DNA of 64,000 nucleotides from Siminovitchia thermophila (GTDB lineage: Bacteria > Bacillota > Bacilli > Bacillales > Bacillaceae_C), in assembly GCF_016909185.1 (NCBI RefSeq), contig NZ_JAFBFH010000011.1, positions 62,001-126,000 of the forward strand, given 5' to 3'. A model generated the notes under the pieces. That model saw only the letters and a list, made by a program, of their open reading frames with translations. It was not told the origin of the DNA and did no database searches. Position 1 is the first letter of the stretch. Every line of letters begins with the position of its first letter. Positions 1-9,399 of this stretch are shown in pieces. The position numbers and the translations under genes were made by a program.

Positions 1-1
1 C

Positions 2-2182
2 ACACAAACGTATGTGGATAAAGCAATAGGTACCATTCCGTTTTATGCAAAAGCGTATAAAAATAAGATTTCACAACCGTTGACACTTAATGTGGAAGGT
101 AAATCCCTTCATACCCCAAGTACCTTTAAAGTGGTAGATCAGGAAGGAAAGCCGGTTGAAGGGGCTAAAGTCGATATTTTAGGAGATCAGAAGCTTATTC
201 AAGTAAAAAAATCAACACATATTTATAAAGGCGGAAGCGGAGTAGCTGGGGAGCCTTTCCAGCCAGTGGAAGCAGGGACATATATTCCTGTCGCTAAGAC
301 TCCATACAAAGGCTTTGATTTTTATCGGATTTATATGCCTGATGGCCAACAACGTTATTTTCATGTGCCAAAGGATGATGTAGAGGAAGTAGAATGGAGT
401 TCTCTTTTGAATCCTACAGATGTAAATGGTGAAAGTAAAACAGACTTGCTTACATTGGCCCAGATTCCATTAAAATTACAAGCGAGCAAAGGGAAGTTAG
501 TTAGCCAGGTATTTTCATTTAAAGTTCTTCCACAGCTTGGAACACCTGTACCTGAGAAGGTCACGTTAACTTGGGCGAATGATCCGAAAACAACCCAGCA
601 TGTAACATGGCGGACAAATACTGCCGTTGATACTTCTGTTTTAGAAGTAGTTGCCAAAACAGATAAAGCAGGTTTCGATAGTGAACATGTACTTCGATTT
701 AAAGGAAACAAAACATTAGTTTCTGATGAAATTGGCGAGTTTATGCAACATTATGCAGAAGCAACCAAATTAACCCCGGGTACCACGTATCAATATAGAG
801 TGGGAGATGGAACCGCTGAAGGCTGGAGTGAAGTAAGTACATTTACAACAGAAAATGCCGCAGCTGACGATCCGTTTCGTTTCTTACTTTTCGCGGATAC
901 ACAAGCATACGACCAAGCTGGTTTTTCATTATGGACAAAGCTATATGAATCGGCTCTAGAAAAATTTCCTGATGCCAAGTTTGCTGTCCATGGCGGGGAT
1001 ATTGTGGAAGAAGGCAATAAATTAGCGCAATGGAATGATTTTTTAACAGCGTCCGAAGGATTGGTTCGTAAAGTACCATTCATGTCAGTAATGGGAAATC
1101 ATGATGTGTATGGAGATGGAGAAAATACGTACAAAACATTATTTCCTTATCCTAAAAATGGACCTAAAGGCAAGGAAAACTTTGTCTACTCGTTTGATTA
1201 CGGAAATGTACGATTTATTATGTTGAATTCCGAGTTCGGTATTAAAGATATGGAAGAACAACAAGAGTGGATCAAAGAAGAAATAGCAAACTCAGATAAG
1301 CTTTGGAATATTGCTGTATTCCACCGTCCGCCATATAAAAGCAACCCAAAGAGAGGAACGGACGCAACCATTGAGACTTTCGCTCCCGTTTTAGAAGGAT
1401 TGAATGTGGATTTAGTTTTAACAGGACATGATCATGCATATATGCGGAGTTACCCAATGAAGGATGGCAAACCGCAGAAAGATGGAACAGGCACATCTTA
1501 TATTATTGGCGGATCAGCAGGACCAAAATTTTACCCTGGAGAAAAGCATGATTATGTAGACGTGCTTTATGCGGAAAACAAGCAAGTATATACTTCTTTA
1601 GCAGTTAATAAAAACGAAATAAAAATTGAAGCTTATACAACCGATAATGAATTAATTGATTCCCATACGTTAACCAAACAGCCGGTTGACAAGCCTGAGC
1701 AGCCGGGAGAAGGAGAAAATCCAAAAGATCCTGAAGAAAAGCCTGAGCAGCCGGGAGAGGGAGAAAATCCAAAAGATCCGGAGGAAAAACCTGAGCAGCC
1801 GGGAGAGGGAGAAAATCCAAAAGATCCTGAAGAAAAGCCTGAGCAGCCGGGAACAGGGGAGAAACCTGGGGAAACAGAGCAGAAGCCCGATAAACCGGGA
1901 GAAGAACCAAGAGACCCAATAGAGCAACCTGAAGAAGATTCTTCAAAGCCAGGAACAGAGCCTAAAAAGCCAGAAGAAGAATCAAAGCGTCCTGAAGGTG
2001 AAAAATCAGCCAAAGACGCAAATGGCAAACAAGCGGGTACAACGAAACAAAGTGAAGCTGATCATACAGAATCGAGCAAGCTTCCAAATACCGCCACATC
2101 GATTTTTAACTGGCTGGCACTGGGTCTTATGATGTTACTCATTGGTGGAGTGCTCTATTTCCGGGGGCGAAAAGCATCATAG
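2..2182 (+). CDS. LPxTG-anchored metallophosphatase (purple acid phosphatase-like), 5' truncated by window edge
   Basis: This is a cell-surface phosphoesterase. The reading frame is open to the window edge, so the GTG at 14 is not the true start. The first half looks like an adhesin-type beta domain. A fibronectin/PAP-N type domain follows (about nt 545-850, ending near LTPGTTYQYRVGDG). The calcineurin-like metallophosphatase core lies at nt 870-1570 with LLFADTQ, HGGDIVE, MGNHDVY, VFHRPPY and LTGHDHAY, so the usual Asp, Asn and His metal ligands are present. A Pro/Glu/Lys wall-spanning stretch with 16-residue repeats follows. The C-terminus has a sortase-type LPNTA motif, a hydrophobic helix and the charged tail RGRK. 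Exact substrate is unknown; phosphate release from extracellular organic phosphates is inferred from the family. Confidence 0.9.
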   Translation, partial: TQTYVDKAIGTIPFYAKAYKNKISQPLTLNVEGKSLHTPSTFKVVDQEGKPVEGAKVDILGDQKLIQVKKSTHIYKGGSGVAGEPFQPVEAGTYIPVAKTPYKGFDFYRIYMPDGQQRYFHVPKDDVEEVEWSSLLNPTDVNGESKTDLLTLAQIPLKLQASKGKLVSQVFSFKVLPQLGTPVPEKVTLTWANDPKTTQHVTWRTNTAVDTSVLEVVAKTDKAGFDSEHVLRFKGNKTLVSDEIGEFMQHYAEATKLTPGTTYQYRVGDGTAEGWSEVSTFTTENAAADDPFRFLLFADTQAYDQAGFSLWTKLYESALEKFPDAKFAVHGGDIVEEGNKLAQWNDFLTASEGLVRKVPFMSVMGNHDVYGDGENTYKTLFPYPKNGPKGKENFVYSFDYGNVRFIMLNSEFGIKDMEEQQEWIKEEIANSDKLWNIAVFHRPPYKSNPKRGTDATIETFAPVLEGLNVDLVLTGHDHAYMRSYPMKDGKPQKDGTGTSYIIGGSAGPKFYPGEKHDYVDVLYAENKQVYTSLAVNKNEIKIEAYTTDNELIDSHTLTKQPVDKPEQPGEGENPKDPEEKPEQPGEGENPKDPEEKPEQPGEGENPKDPEEKPEQPGTGEKPGETEQKPDKPGEEPRDPIEQPEEDSSKPGTEPKKPEEESKRPEGEKSAKDANGKQAGTTKQSEADHTESSKLPNTATSIFNWLALGLMMLLIGGVLYFRGRKAS
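1691..1882 (+). repeat. 48-bp in-frame tandem repeat in the wall-spanning region
   Basis: Three near-identical 48-bp units (starting at 1691, 1739 and 1787) encode KPEQPGEGENPKDPEE. A fourth, diverged unit starts at 1835. The unit number keeps the frame, so copy-number change would alter only the wall-spanning length. Confidence 0.95.
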
Positions 2183-2230
2183 ATGAACAAGGTTGAATGA
2201 TCAATCATCGAAATATTATTCGAAAACGAC

Positions 2231-2335
2231 TTGGACATAATCAGTTGAAAACGAATTGATATTTGTACAACAGTGAAAATAGAGCCGCGTGAAATCAAGT
2301 TTTTTACATTTGATTTCATGCGGTTATTCATTTTT
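2231..2335 (+). repeat. Hairpin repeat family B, copy 1 (also a possible terminator)
   Basis: About 100 bp that resembles 33381-33484 along its whole length, starting TTGGACATAA and ending with a long stem (CCGCGTGAAATCA paired with TGATTTCATGCGG, 2285-2322). Stem differences between the two copies are partly compensatory (an A-T pair here is a G-C pair there), which suggests that the RNA or DNA fold is maintained. It follows the phosphatase gene and may end its transcript, but no long T-run follows the stem directly. Confidence 0.7.
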
Positions 2336-2336
2336 A

Positions 2337-2490
2337 TCCCGCATGTAAGGTGCCGTAAGACTCCCACTTCAAGACCTGAGTTGATACAAAAGGTCTAAGT
2401 GTGAGAAAACGGCACCTAAATGCCCGATTTGTTCAACTAACATTCAGTAGGAGATGGAAGAAAACTCCTACTAAATGAAGTTTCACTTTA
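2337..2490 (+). repeat. Double-hairpin interspersed repeat family A, copy 1
   Basis: A 154-bp unit. It begins TCCCGCATGTAAGGTGCCGT and pairs with ACGGCACCTAAATGC to form the first long stem. A second stem is formed by CATTCAGTAGGAG and CTCCTACTAAATGAAG. The unit ends TTTCACTTTA. Related copies lie at 2491, 19459, 46097 and 46240. There is no open reading frame and no known insertion-sequence ends, so the class is unassigned (MITE-like or REP-like). Confidence 0.9.
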
Positions 2491-2645
2491 TCCCGCATGT
2501 AAGGTGCCGTAAGACTCCCACTTCAAAATCTTGAGTGAATACAGAAGGTCTAAGTGTGAGAAAACGGCACCTAAATGCCCGATTTGTTCAACTAACATTC
2601 AGCAGGAGATGGAAGAAAACTCCTACTAAATGAAGTTTCACTTTA
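2491..2645 (+). repeat. Double-hairpin interspersed repeat family A, copy 2 (head-to-tail with copy 1)
   Basis: Abuts copy 1 directly and has the same two stems with scattered substitutions (for example AATCTTGAGTGAATACAG in the first loop region). The tandem arrangement recurs at 46097-46372. Confidence 0.9.
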
Positions 2646-2654
2646 TTTTACCTC

Positions 2655-2718
2655 TTGCATTATTCTGAATTGGTATTATAATGAATAACACAAAGTTAAA
2701 TTTAGAACCACTGGTTCT
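2655..2718 (+). promoter_or_regulatory. Promoter and palindromic operator of the hyu operon
   Basis: A SigA-type promoter is visible: TTGCAT at 2655-2660, a 16-bp spacer and TATAAT at 2677-2682. Just downstream lies a perfect inverted repeat, AGAACCA-C-TGGTTCT (2704-2718), where a bound repressor would block elongation or initiation. The IclR regulator encoded inside the operon (6570) is the obvious candidate, by inference. Confidence 0.65.
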
Positions 2719-2750
2719 ATTATCGGTACACTTTATGAGAGGTGCATAAC

Positions 2751-4790
2751 ATGAGAGTTGCAACAGATATCGGAGGAACATTTACAGATTTAGTCTATAT
2801 CAAAAAAAATGGCGAGTTTGGCATTGCCAAAGATCACACCACCCCCGGAAGGTACGAAAGGGGCATATTAAATGCCATACAAAAGAGCGGGATTTCTCCC
2901 GGTGAAATTGACATGTTCATTCATGGTTCTACAGTCGTCATCAACACGTTGACAGAACGAAAGGGCGTAAAAGTAGGATTAATCACGACCAAAGGGATGA
3001 GAGATGTTTTAGAAATAGCGAGGGGAAACAGGCCTGATCTCTATAATTTTAAATATAAAAAACCGAAGCCTTTTGTTGAAAGGCATTTGCGGCTTGAAGT
3101 GGCTGAAAGATTGAATTACAAAGGCGAGGTTTTAGTTGAATTACATGAAAGCGATTTAAAAAGAGCTATAGAATATTTTCGACAAGAAGGCGTTGAAGCC
3201 ATTGCGATTGTTTTCTTGCATTCTTATAAAAACCCTGTACATGAACAAATGGCGAAAGCGTATATTCAAAAGCATTGGCCTGAAGTGTATGTAACCGCTT
3301 CATTTGAAATATCAAAAGAATGGCGTGAATACGAGAGAACGAATACAACCGTATTGAATTCTTATGTAAAGCCCATTGCAACGGAGTATATTAATAACCT
3401 GAAAATTGAACTGGAAAATATTCATATTGATGGAACGAAGTACATTATGCAATCTAATGGCGGGTCCACGACTTTTGAACATGCTAAAAATGACCCGATT
3501 CAAATGGTAGAGTCGGGGCCTGTCGCGGGGATTTACGGTGCGAAAGTGTTGGGTGAATTGATAGGAGAAAAGAATATGATTGCATTTGATATTGGCGGGA
3601 CTACCGCAAAATGCTCCTTAATTCACCAATCTGAAGTGAAAATAACGACCGATTATTATATCGAAAAGACAGATACGAACGCCGGCTACCCGATAAAAGC
3701 GCCGGTGGTTGATATTGTCGAAATCGGAAATGGCGGCGGCTCCATTGCCTGGATTGACGAATTAGGCTCCTTGCAGGTGGGGCCGCAATCAGCAGGCGCT
3801 TATCCCGGACCGGTTGCTTACGGCTTGGGAGGAGAATCGCCTACTACAACAGATGCCCATTTGGTGACAGGACGATTATCGCCAAAATACTTCGATTACG
3901 ATGTGGACATGGAAAAAGTAAAGCAAGTGATAAAGGAACAAGTATCTGCACCGTTCCAAGTGTCAACAGAGGAAGGGGCATTAGGTATTATCCAAATTGC
4001 CAATTCCAATATGTTAAACGCTTTACGGCTAATATCTGTCCGGAAGGGTTATGATCCATCTGAATTTGTCATGATTGCATATGGCGGCGGAGGTTCAATG
4101 CATGCCGCTATTTTAGGGAAAGAATTAGGGGTTAAAAAAGTAATCATTCCGGTTTCTTCTGCTGTTTTTTCTGCTTGGGGCATGCTGCAAACAGACCTGA
4201 GACGCGATTATATCCAAACTTATGTGGAGCCTTTTGAACAGTTGGATTTACAGAGACTGAATCACAAGTGGAAAGAGATAGAATCAGTGGCTGCTGAAGA
4301 GTTTATGGAAGAGGGAATGGAAGCCGGCAGCATTTTGTTCACAAGATATTTGGATATGAGATATGCCGGCCAGGAACACTCGGTCAAAGTTCCTGTTCCT
4401 AATGGTGATTGGTCAAAAGAAAATCGCCAGGAAATCATCGAGAGGTTTCATGAATTACACGAACAACATTATACGTTTAAATTGCCTGATACCGATACGG
4501 AAATCGTCAATATTCATGTAACGGGTTTTGGACAAGTAGATAAAATCAGCCCGCGAGAAATTGATATGGTTTCAAAACGGCAAAATCCCATTTTAGAGGT
4601 ACGGGATGTTTATTTTGAACAGGAGGGCTGGCTCCCAACGAAAGTGTATGCCAGGGAATATTTAGGGACAGATGCCGTGATACAAGGTCCCGCCATTATA
4701 GAAGAAAAACAAACATCGACAGTACTGTATCCCGGCCAAACGTTAACGGTTGATAAGTACGGCAATTTAATCATTGAAACGGGGGTATGA
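2751..4790 (+). CDS. hyuA: Hydantoinase/oxoprolinase family protein, subunit A (HyuA)
   Basis: ATP-binding subunit of the HyuA/HyuB enzyme family (N-methylhydantoinase, 5-oxoprolinase and acetone/acetophenone carboxylase relatives), which couples ATP hydrolysis to activation of an amide, ring or ketone substrate. Two phosphate-binding motifs of the actin-like ATPase fold are visible: ATDIGGTFTDLV at the N-terminus and IAFDIGGTTAKCSL in the middle. Length (679 aa) is normal. ATG 2751 is chosen over the GTG at 2742 because GAGAGGTG lies at the right distance upstream of 2751. The stop overlaps the hyuB start (ATGA), so the two are translationally coupled. The racemase and NCS1 permease in the operon favour a hydantoin-like or oxoproline-like cyclic substrate, but the exact one is unknown. 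Confidence 0.9.
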   Translation: MRVATDIGGTFTDLVYIKKNGEFGIAKDHTTPGRYERGILNAIQKSGISPGEIDMFIHGSTVVINTLTERKGVKVGLITTKGMRDVLEIARGNRPDLYNFKYKKPKPFVERHLRLEVAERLNYKGEVLVELHESDLKRAIEYFRQEGVEAIAIVFLHSYKNPVHEQMAKAYIQKHWPEVYVTASFEISKEWREYERTNTTVLNSYVKPIATEYINNLKIELENIHIDGTKYIMQSNGGSTTFEHAKNDPIQMVESGPVAGIYGAKVLGELIGEKNMIAFDIGGTTAKCSLIHQSEVKITTDYYIEKTDTNAGYPIKAPVVDIVEIGNGGGSIAWIDELGSLQVGPQSAGAYPGPVAYGLGGESPTTTDAHLVTGRLSPKYFDYDVDMEKVKQVIKEQVSAPFQVSTEEGALGIIQIANSNMLNALRLISVRKGYDPSEFVMIAYGGGGSMHAAILGKELGVKKVIIPVSSAVFSAWGMLQTDLRRDYIQTYVEPFEQLDLQRLNHKWKEIESVAAEEFMEEGMEAGSILFTRYLDMRYAGQEHSVKVPVPNGDWSKENRQEIIERFHELHEQHYTFKLPDTDTEIVNIHVTGFGQVDKISPREIDMVSKRQNPILEVRDVYFEQEGWLPTKVYAREYLGTDAVIQGPAIIEEKQTSTVLYPGQTLTVDKYGNLIIETGV

Positions 4791-6487
4791 ACATGTTTTC
4801 CGAAAAGATTGAAAGCCCAAGCCCATTTTTGCTTGAAGTGATCAAAGATTCGTTATTGTCTATCGGGGATGAGATGTTTATCGCGTTGGCAAAAACATCT
4901 ATGAGCCCCATGTTTTATGAAGCTTTGGATTATGCGTGTGGTTTAACAGACGCCAAAGGAAATTTGATCAGCCAAGGCAATGGGGTAACCAGTTTTATCG
5001 GTATGCTAAGTCCGATGGTGCAGCATGTCTTGACACTTTATGACGATGGAAAAGACTTGCAAGATGGAGATGTGATTATCATCAATGATCCTTATGTGGG
5101 AGGGGGCTCTCATTTATCAGATGTAGGTTTGGTCATGCCCATCTTCTTCGAAAATGAGATTGTTGCTTTTTCAGTGAATAAGGGCCATTGGACAGAAGTG
5201 GGCGGAAAGGACCCGGGGTCTTTTACGAATGATTCTATCGAAATTTATCAAGAAGGCCTTCAGTTGCCGGGTGTTAAATTATTTGAAGGCGGAAAAGTAA
5301 ACAAGGCGGTTGTCAGTATTATTGAGCAAAATGTTCGTTTGCCCAAACAATCATTAGGTGATATGTGGGCACAAATTGCCGCATTGCGAACGGGTAGAAA
5401 AAGATTTGAAGAGCTTTGTCAAAAATACACAAAGAAATCCGTTATCCAATCTATCAACTTTTTGCTGCAGCAAGGAGAAATATTATCAAAACAGGCATTG
5501 GCAAAATTGCCAAAAGGAACTTTCGAAGCGTCCGATTTTATAGAGGATGACCCCAATACTGGAGGTCCATATCCTATTCAGGTAAAAGTGACCATCACGG
5601 AGGATGAATTTATATGTGATTTTAGAGGCAGCCATCAACAAGTTCAGTCTCCGGTGAATTGCTCTTATTATGGCTTAATGGCAAGTGTAAGAGTGATGTA
5701 CTTGGCGATTATTCATCCAACGAAAAATATAAATGAAGGTATTTTTCACCCTCTAAAGATTATAACGGATAAAGGTTCCATTATTTCCGCCGAAAGACCT
5801 GCCCCCGTTTCGATGAACTTTGAGGGCAGATTGGGGGGCGCGGACTTAATATGGAAGGCGATGGCCCCGTATATTCCGGAGCAGTTGCCGGCCGGGCACT
5901 TGCTATCTGTTTCCTCGGTATTAATAAGCGGCATACATCCTGAAACAGAGGAACCGTTCTTATTAGTGGAACCATCGGTTGGCGGCTGGGGTGCGGCTCA
6001 TGACCATGATGGACAAAGAGGGCAATTTTGTATGGGGGATGGAGAAACGTATAACATCCCAATGGAAGTTGCCGAAGCCAGATATGGTGTTCTAGTAGAA
6101 CAATACGCCTTAAGATGTGATGGCGGAGGAGCTGGAAAATATATTGGCGGTTCAGGTGTGATTCGGACATACAGGGCTTTAAGTGATGGGCAAAGACTAT
6201 CCATCAGTTTTGGAAGGCATCAATATGCTCCTTGGGGTGTGAATGGCGGTAAAGAGGGAGAGAAAAGCTACATTAAAGTAATGAGAAAGGATGGCACAAA
6301 AGTGGGGCCTACGGGAATTGTGAAAAACTTGCAATTTAATAAAGGCGATGTTGTAGAGTTGGCTACCGCAACTGGAGGGGGATATGGCAATCCTGAAGAA
6401 CGGCCCTTACAACAAGTGATCAGTGATGTGAAAAATGGTTATATTTCGTTGGCTGATGCCAGAAAGGTTTATAAGAAAGAGGTGTAA
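4787..6487 (+). CDS. hyuB: Hydantoinase/oxoprolinase family protein, subunit B (HyuB)
   Basis: Partner of HyuA. The 566-aa protein has the HyuB hallmarks: an N-terminal stretch containing SPMFYEALDYACGLTDAKGNLISQ, the metal/active-site segment IIINDPYVGGGSHLSDVGLVMP, and a glycine-rich C-terminal portion (CDGGGAGKYIGGSGVIRTY and TATGGGYGNPEERP). It starts at ATG 4787, overlapping hyuA by four bases after a GGGGG ribosome site; ATG 4793 is an alternative. With HyuA it probably forms the cytoplasmic hydrolase or carboxylase complex. It is followed by a 12-bp inverted repeat and then the operon's own regulator. Confidence 0.9.
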   Translation: MNMFSEKIESPSPFLLEVIKDSLLSIGDEMFIALAKTSMSPMFYEALDYACGLTDAKGNLISQGNGVTSFIGMLSPMVQHVLTLYDDGKDLQDGDVIIINDPYVGGGSHLSDVGLVMPIFFENEIVAFSVNKGHWTEVGGKDPGSFTNDSIEIYQEGLQLPGVKLFEGGKVNKAVVSIIEQNVRLPKQSLGDMWAQIAALRTGRKRFEELCQKYTKKSVIQSINFLLQQGEILSKQALAKLPKGTFEASDFIEDDPNTGGPYPIQVKVTITEDEFICDFRGSHQQVQSPVNCSYYGLMASVRVMYLAIIHPTKNINEGIFHPLKIITDKGSIISAERPAPVSMNFEGRLGGADLIWKAMAPYIPEQLPAGHLLSVSSVLISGIHPETEEPFLLVEPSVGGWGAAHDHDGQRGQFCMGDGETYNIPMEVAEARYGVLVEQYALRCDGGGAGKYIGGSGVIRTYRALSDGQRLSISFGRHQYAPWGVNGGKEGEKSYIKVMRKDGTKVGPTGIVKNLQFNKGDVVELATATGGGYGNPEERPLQQVISDVKNGYISLADARKVYKKEV

Positions 6488-6502
6488 TCATCAATACCCA
6501 TT

Positions 6503-6560
6503 CCTGCTCTTTATTACAAACTAGAAGAAATGGGCTTGATAAATTAGTATAAAGAGCAGG
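6503..6560 (+). promoter_or_regulatory. 12-bp inverted repeat next to the iclR ribosome-binding site
   Basis: CCTGCTCTTTAT (6503-6514) is the exact reverse complement of ATAAAGAGCAGG (6549-6560). The right arm ends inside the AGGAGGGA ribosome site of the next gene, so the folded mRNA would partly hide that site. As DNA it could also be an operator. There is no T-run, so it is not a standard terminator. Confidence 0.6.
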
Positions 6561-6569
6561 AGGGAGATC

Positions 6570-7325
6570 ATGATGATGTTAAAAACACTAGATAATGCCA
6601 TTCAAGTATTAAATTGTTTTACTGCTCAAAAGAAAGCATGGGGAGTCAGGGAGCTGGCCAGAGAATTAAATATAAGCCATACAGCTGTCAATCGCATTGT
6701 TAAAACGTATGAAAGGAATGGATTTTTAACACAAGATGCCGAGACGAAAAAATATCAGCTGGGCTTAAAGTTTATTGAATTTAGCCAAATCATTAGAGAA
6801 AGAATGTCTATTACAGAAGATATTTTGCCTATTATGGAAAAGATAGCGGAAAAAACAAAAGAATCCATCTTTTTAACTTGGAAGGAAAATAATGACGGAG
6901 TGACGTTGGCGATTGCCGAGAGTGAGGAACGAATTAAATTTTCGGTGTCAATCGGCACTAGAACACCGCTTTATGTTGGCGCTTCTTGCAAAGTCATTAT
7001 GGCTTTTTTGCCTGAAGAAGAACAGCTTGTCATTATCGATCAAGGACTAACGAGGTACACTGAAAAAACGACTACCGACAAAATCGCTTTATTGAATGAG
7101 TTAAAAGAAATTAAAGAGAGAAAGTGGTGCTATACGCACGGTGAATATACAGACCAAGTATTCGGACTGGCGGTTCCTTTATTTAATAAACATCAACAAG
7201 TCATCGCTTCTATTACGGCCGCAGGGCCTCAATATCGGCTTACACATAAAAGTAAAGGAGACATGTTGGACATCATAAAAGAAGGAGCGCAGGAGATTCA
7301 ACAAATCATTTATAATTTTTTCTAA
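6570..7325 (+). CDS. IclR family transcriptional regulator
   Basis: Local regulator of the hyu operon. The N-terminal winged helix (about residues 8-70, with VRELARELNISHTAVNRIVKTYERNGFL as the helix-turn-helix) is followed by the IclR effector domain, including the RTPLYVGASCKVIMAFLP segment typical of this family. Length is normal at 251 aa. Three consecutive ATG codons follow AGGAGGGA; the first is annotated. It lies inside the operon between hyuB and the permease. The palindrome at 2704-2718 and the inverted repeat at 6503-6560 are candidate sites. The ligand is presumably the operon's substrate or product (inference). Confidence 0.9.
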   Translation: MMMLKTLDNAIQVLNCFTAQKKAWGVRELARELNISHTAVNRIVKTYERNGFLTQDAETKKYQLGLKFIEFSQIIRERMSITEDILPIMEKIAEKTKESIFLTWKENNDGVTLAIAESEERIKFSVSIGTRTPLYVGASCKVIMAFLPEEEQLVIIDQGLTRYTEKTTTDKIALLNELKEIKERKWCYTHGEYTDQVFGLAVPLFNKHQQVIASITAAGPQYRLTHKSKGDMLDIIKEGAQEIQQIIYNFF

Positions 7326-7401
7326 CATTCAAGTATCTGAAAAAAGATCGTAAAGAACGTCAAGTCAATCCAATCCAGGATGTCAAACAATAAGGGGGTT
7401 T

Positions 7402-8664
7402 ATGATGGCGAGAAGCAATAAAGAACAAGAAGAGATGTATGTACAAGCAAGAATACCAGACTCTAAAAAGAAATCTTGGATTGGCATAGCGGCAATCTAT
7501 TTTGGAATGACTGCCGCTATTTCATCTTTTTCTGCCGGCGGCGGTCTCATAACAGGCTTAAATTTAACAAACTCCATCGTTTCAGCAATTGTGGGAAGTG
7601 TGTTGCTTGTATTATTATTTTTTATTCCCATGGGGTATATCGGCGCTAAAGAAGGGTTAAACACTTATGTCTTGGGGGAGTATGTGTTTGGGAAGAAAGC
7701 TACGAACTTTACTACCGGGATGGTTATTTCTGTATTACCGGCGTTTGGCTGGTATGGGGTGCAAGTGTCGATTGCCGCAGAGGCTTTTAATCAAATGTTA
7801 CATGTTGGAGATTTTACTAAGTTATTTATCGTCATTTTAGGATTATTATTTGTGATTCCGGCATTGTTTGGAGTGACAAGCATGGCATGGCTGGATTATA
7901 TCAGCATACCGGCAATCTTGCTTATTACACTGTTAGGCTTTTTCAAAGTGATGAGCATCTCGAGCATGAGCGGCGTTTTTTCTTATGAGCCTAGTACGAC
8001 CCAGTCGCTATTTTGGGGGATTAATCTTATTTTGGGGGCTTCGGTGGCAGGTTCTTGTTTTTCACCTGATTATACGCGATGGATTCCCAGTAACGTCAGG
8101 AATGTTTCGTATACAGGGATACTGGGCGTAATAACGCCAAAAGTGGCCTTAACTGTTGTCGGATCAATGATGGCGCTTACAGCTACAACGATTGGAATAG
8201 ATGAGCCATGGGATGTTTCGAAAGTGCTCGCGGCTTTGGGATTACCGGCTCTTTCCATGATATTGGTTGTATTATTGCAATGGACTACGACAATCGTAGC
8301 TGCTTATAGTGCTGGATTGGCTTTAACAAAGGCGTTTGGTTGGAGCAGGTTTTGGTGGACTTTTATCGTGGCTGTTGTCGGAACTTGTTTGGCTTTAGGC
8401 GGTATTATCAAATTTTTTATACCGTTTTTAGGGATGCTGGCAGCTTTTGTTTCACCAGTTGCCGCTATCATCATAACAGATTATTTCTTCATTTCTGGAA
8501 AACAACTGAGAGAAAAAGGAGACTTCTATTGGCCTAGTATTGTTTGTTGGTTGATCGGTGGTTTTTCAGCTTTCATCATTCCTGTATTTATACCAGCTTT
8601 AAATGCATTTATCATCAGTATGGTTAGTTATTATTTGTACCATAACCTATTTAAAAAAGCATAA
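7402..8664 (+). CDS. NCS1 family cytosine/purine/hydantoin-type permease
   Basis: A 420-aa integral membrane protein with about 12 hydrophobic segments and the NCS1/CodB pattern: a soluble N-terminus, a glycine-rich first helix region (FSAGGGLITGLNL), GWYGVQVSIAAEAFNQML and a SPDYTRW segment. The family imports nucleobases, allantoin or hydantoins with protons or sodium. Its position between hyuB/iclR and the racemase makes it the probable importer of the cyclic substrate used by HyuAB. TAAGGGGG precedes the paired ATG codons at 7402 and 7405. Substrate specificity cannot be read from the sequence. Confidence 0.88.
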   Translation: MMARSNKEQEEMYVQARIPDSKKKSWIGIAAIYFGMTAAISSFSAGGGLITGLNLTNSIVSAIVGSVLLVLLFFIPMGYIGAKEGLNTYVLGEYVFGKKATNFTTGMVISVLPAFGWYGVQVSIAAEAFNQMLHVGDFTKLFIVILGLLFVIPALFGVTSMAWLDYISIPAILLITLLGFFKVMSISSMSGVFSYEPSTTQSLFWGINLILGASVAGSCFSPDYTRWIPSNVRNVSYTGILGVITPKVALTVVGSMMALTATTIGIDEPWDVSKVLAALGLPALSMILVVLLQWTTTIVAAYSAGLALTKAFGWSRFWWTFIVAVVGTCLALGGIIKFFIPFLGMLAAFVSPVAAIIITDYFFISGKQLREKGDFYWPSIVCWLIGGFSAFIIPVFIPALNAFIISMVSYYLYHNLFKKA

Positions 8665-8685
8665 AGAAAAGTAGGAGGGAACCTT

Positions 8686-9399
8686 ATGAAAATAGCACAT
8701 GTTTTACCTGTCAATGTTAGCAAGGAGAGAATCAATAATATAAAAAGCAAATTGACCCCCAACTTGTTCCCGGATACTCAATTAGACATCATCACTTATC
8801 AAGAAGGGCCGAAAGATTTGGAATATTACACTTATGAGCATTTGGCGATTGATCTGATGATAAAAGATAAAGAGCGATTAAACTCCTACGATGCCATTAG
8901 TATTGCATGCTTTTATGATCCGGGTGTGAGGGAACTGAGAGAATTGTTAAATATACCGGTTATTGGCATTTCACAAGCATCCATATTACTCGCTCAAGTA
9001 TATGGGCATAATAGCGCCATCATCGTAAGCAGGGATAAAAACTTGCCTAAAATGAAAGATAATATGTTCCTATACGGTTTTAACGATCATATTAGCGTTT
9101 GGCAATCTTTAGATTTGACTGTCCAACAATTGAATCGGATCGATCAGGCGGAACTGCTTTCTTCTACTTCGAAGCTTATAAAAGAAGCCATTGAAATATA
9201 TAAATCCGAAGTGATTATTTTAGGGTGCGGAGCTTTATCGGGACTAGAAGATGAGCTGATTCAAAAGTTTCAAATGCCGATTATTAACCCGATTGTTGCA
9301 GGCATTAAAATGGCGGAAACGCTGGCCAGCTTGCGAAAGACGGCCCAATTGACAACGAGTAAACTGTATGACTATGAAAATAAATATTTGCATTTTTGA
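8686..9399 (+). CDS. Aspartate/glutamate/hydantoin racemase family protein
   Basis: Cofactor-independent two-cysteine racemase fold. The candidate catalytic cysteines are Cys75 in ISIACFYDPG and Cys181 in VIILGCGALSG, the second in the characteristic GC(A/T) context, and both are intact. At 237 aa it matches hydantoin racemase length. It is the last gene of the hyu operon, 21 bp after the permease with a clear GTAGGAGGGA ribosome site. Racemising the hydantoin or the released amino acid would let both enantiomers be used. Alternative members of the family (maleate isomerase, aspartate racemase) cannot be excluded. Confidence 0.85.
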   Translation: MKIAHVLPVNVSKERINNIKSKLTPNLFPDTQLDIITYQEGPKDLEYYTYEHLAIDLMIKDKERLNSYDAISIACFYDPGVRELRELLNIPVIGISQASILLAQVYGHNSAIIVSRDKNLPKMKDNMFLYGFNDHISVWQSLDLTVQQLNRIDQAELLSSTSKLIKEAIEIYKSEVIILGCGALSGLEDELIQKFQMPIINPIVAGIKMAETLASLRKTAQLTTSKLYDYENKYLHF

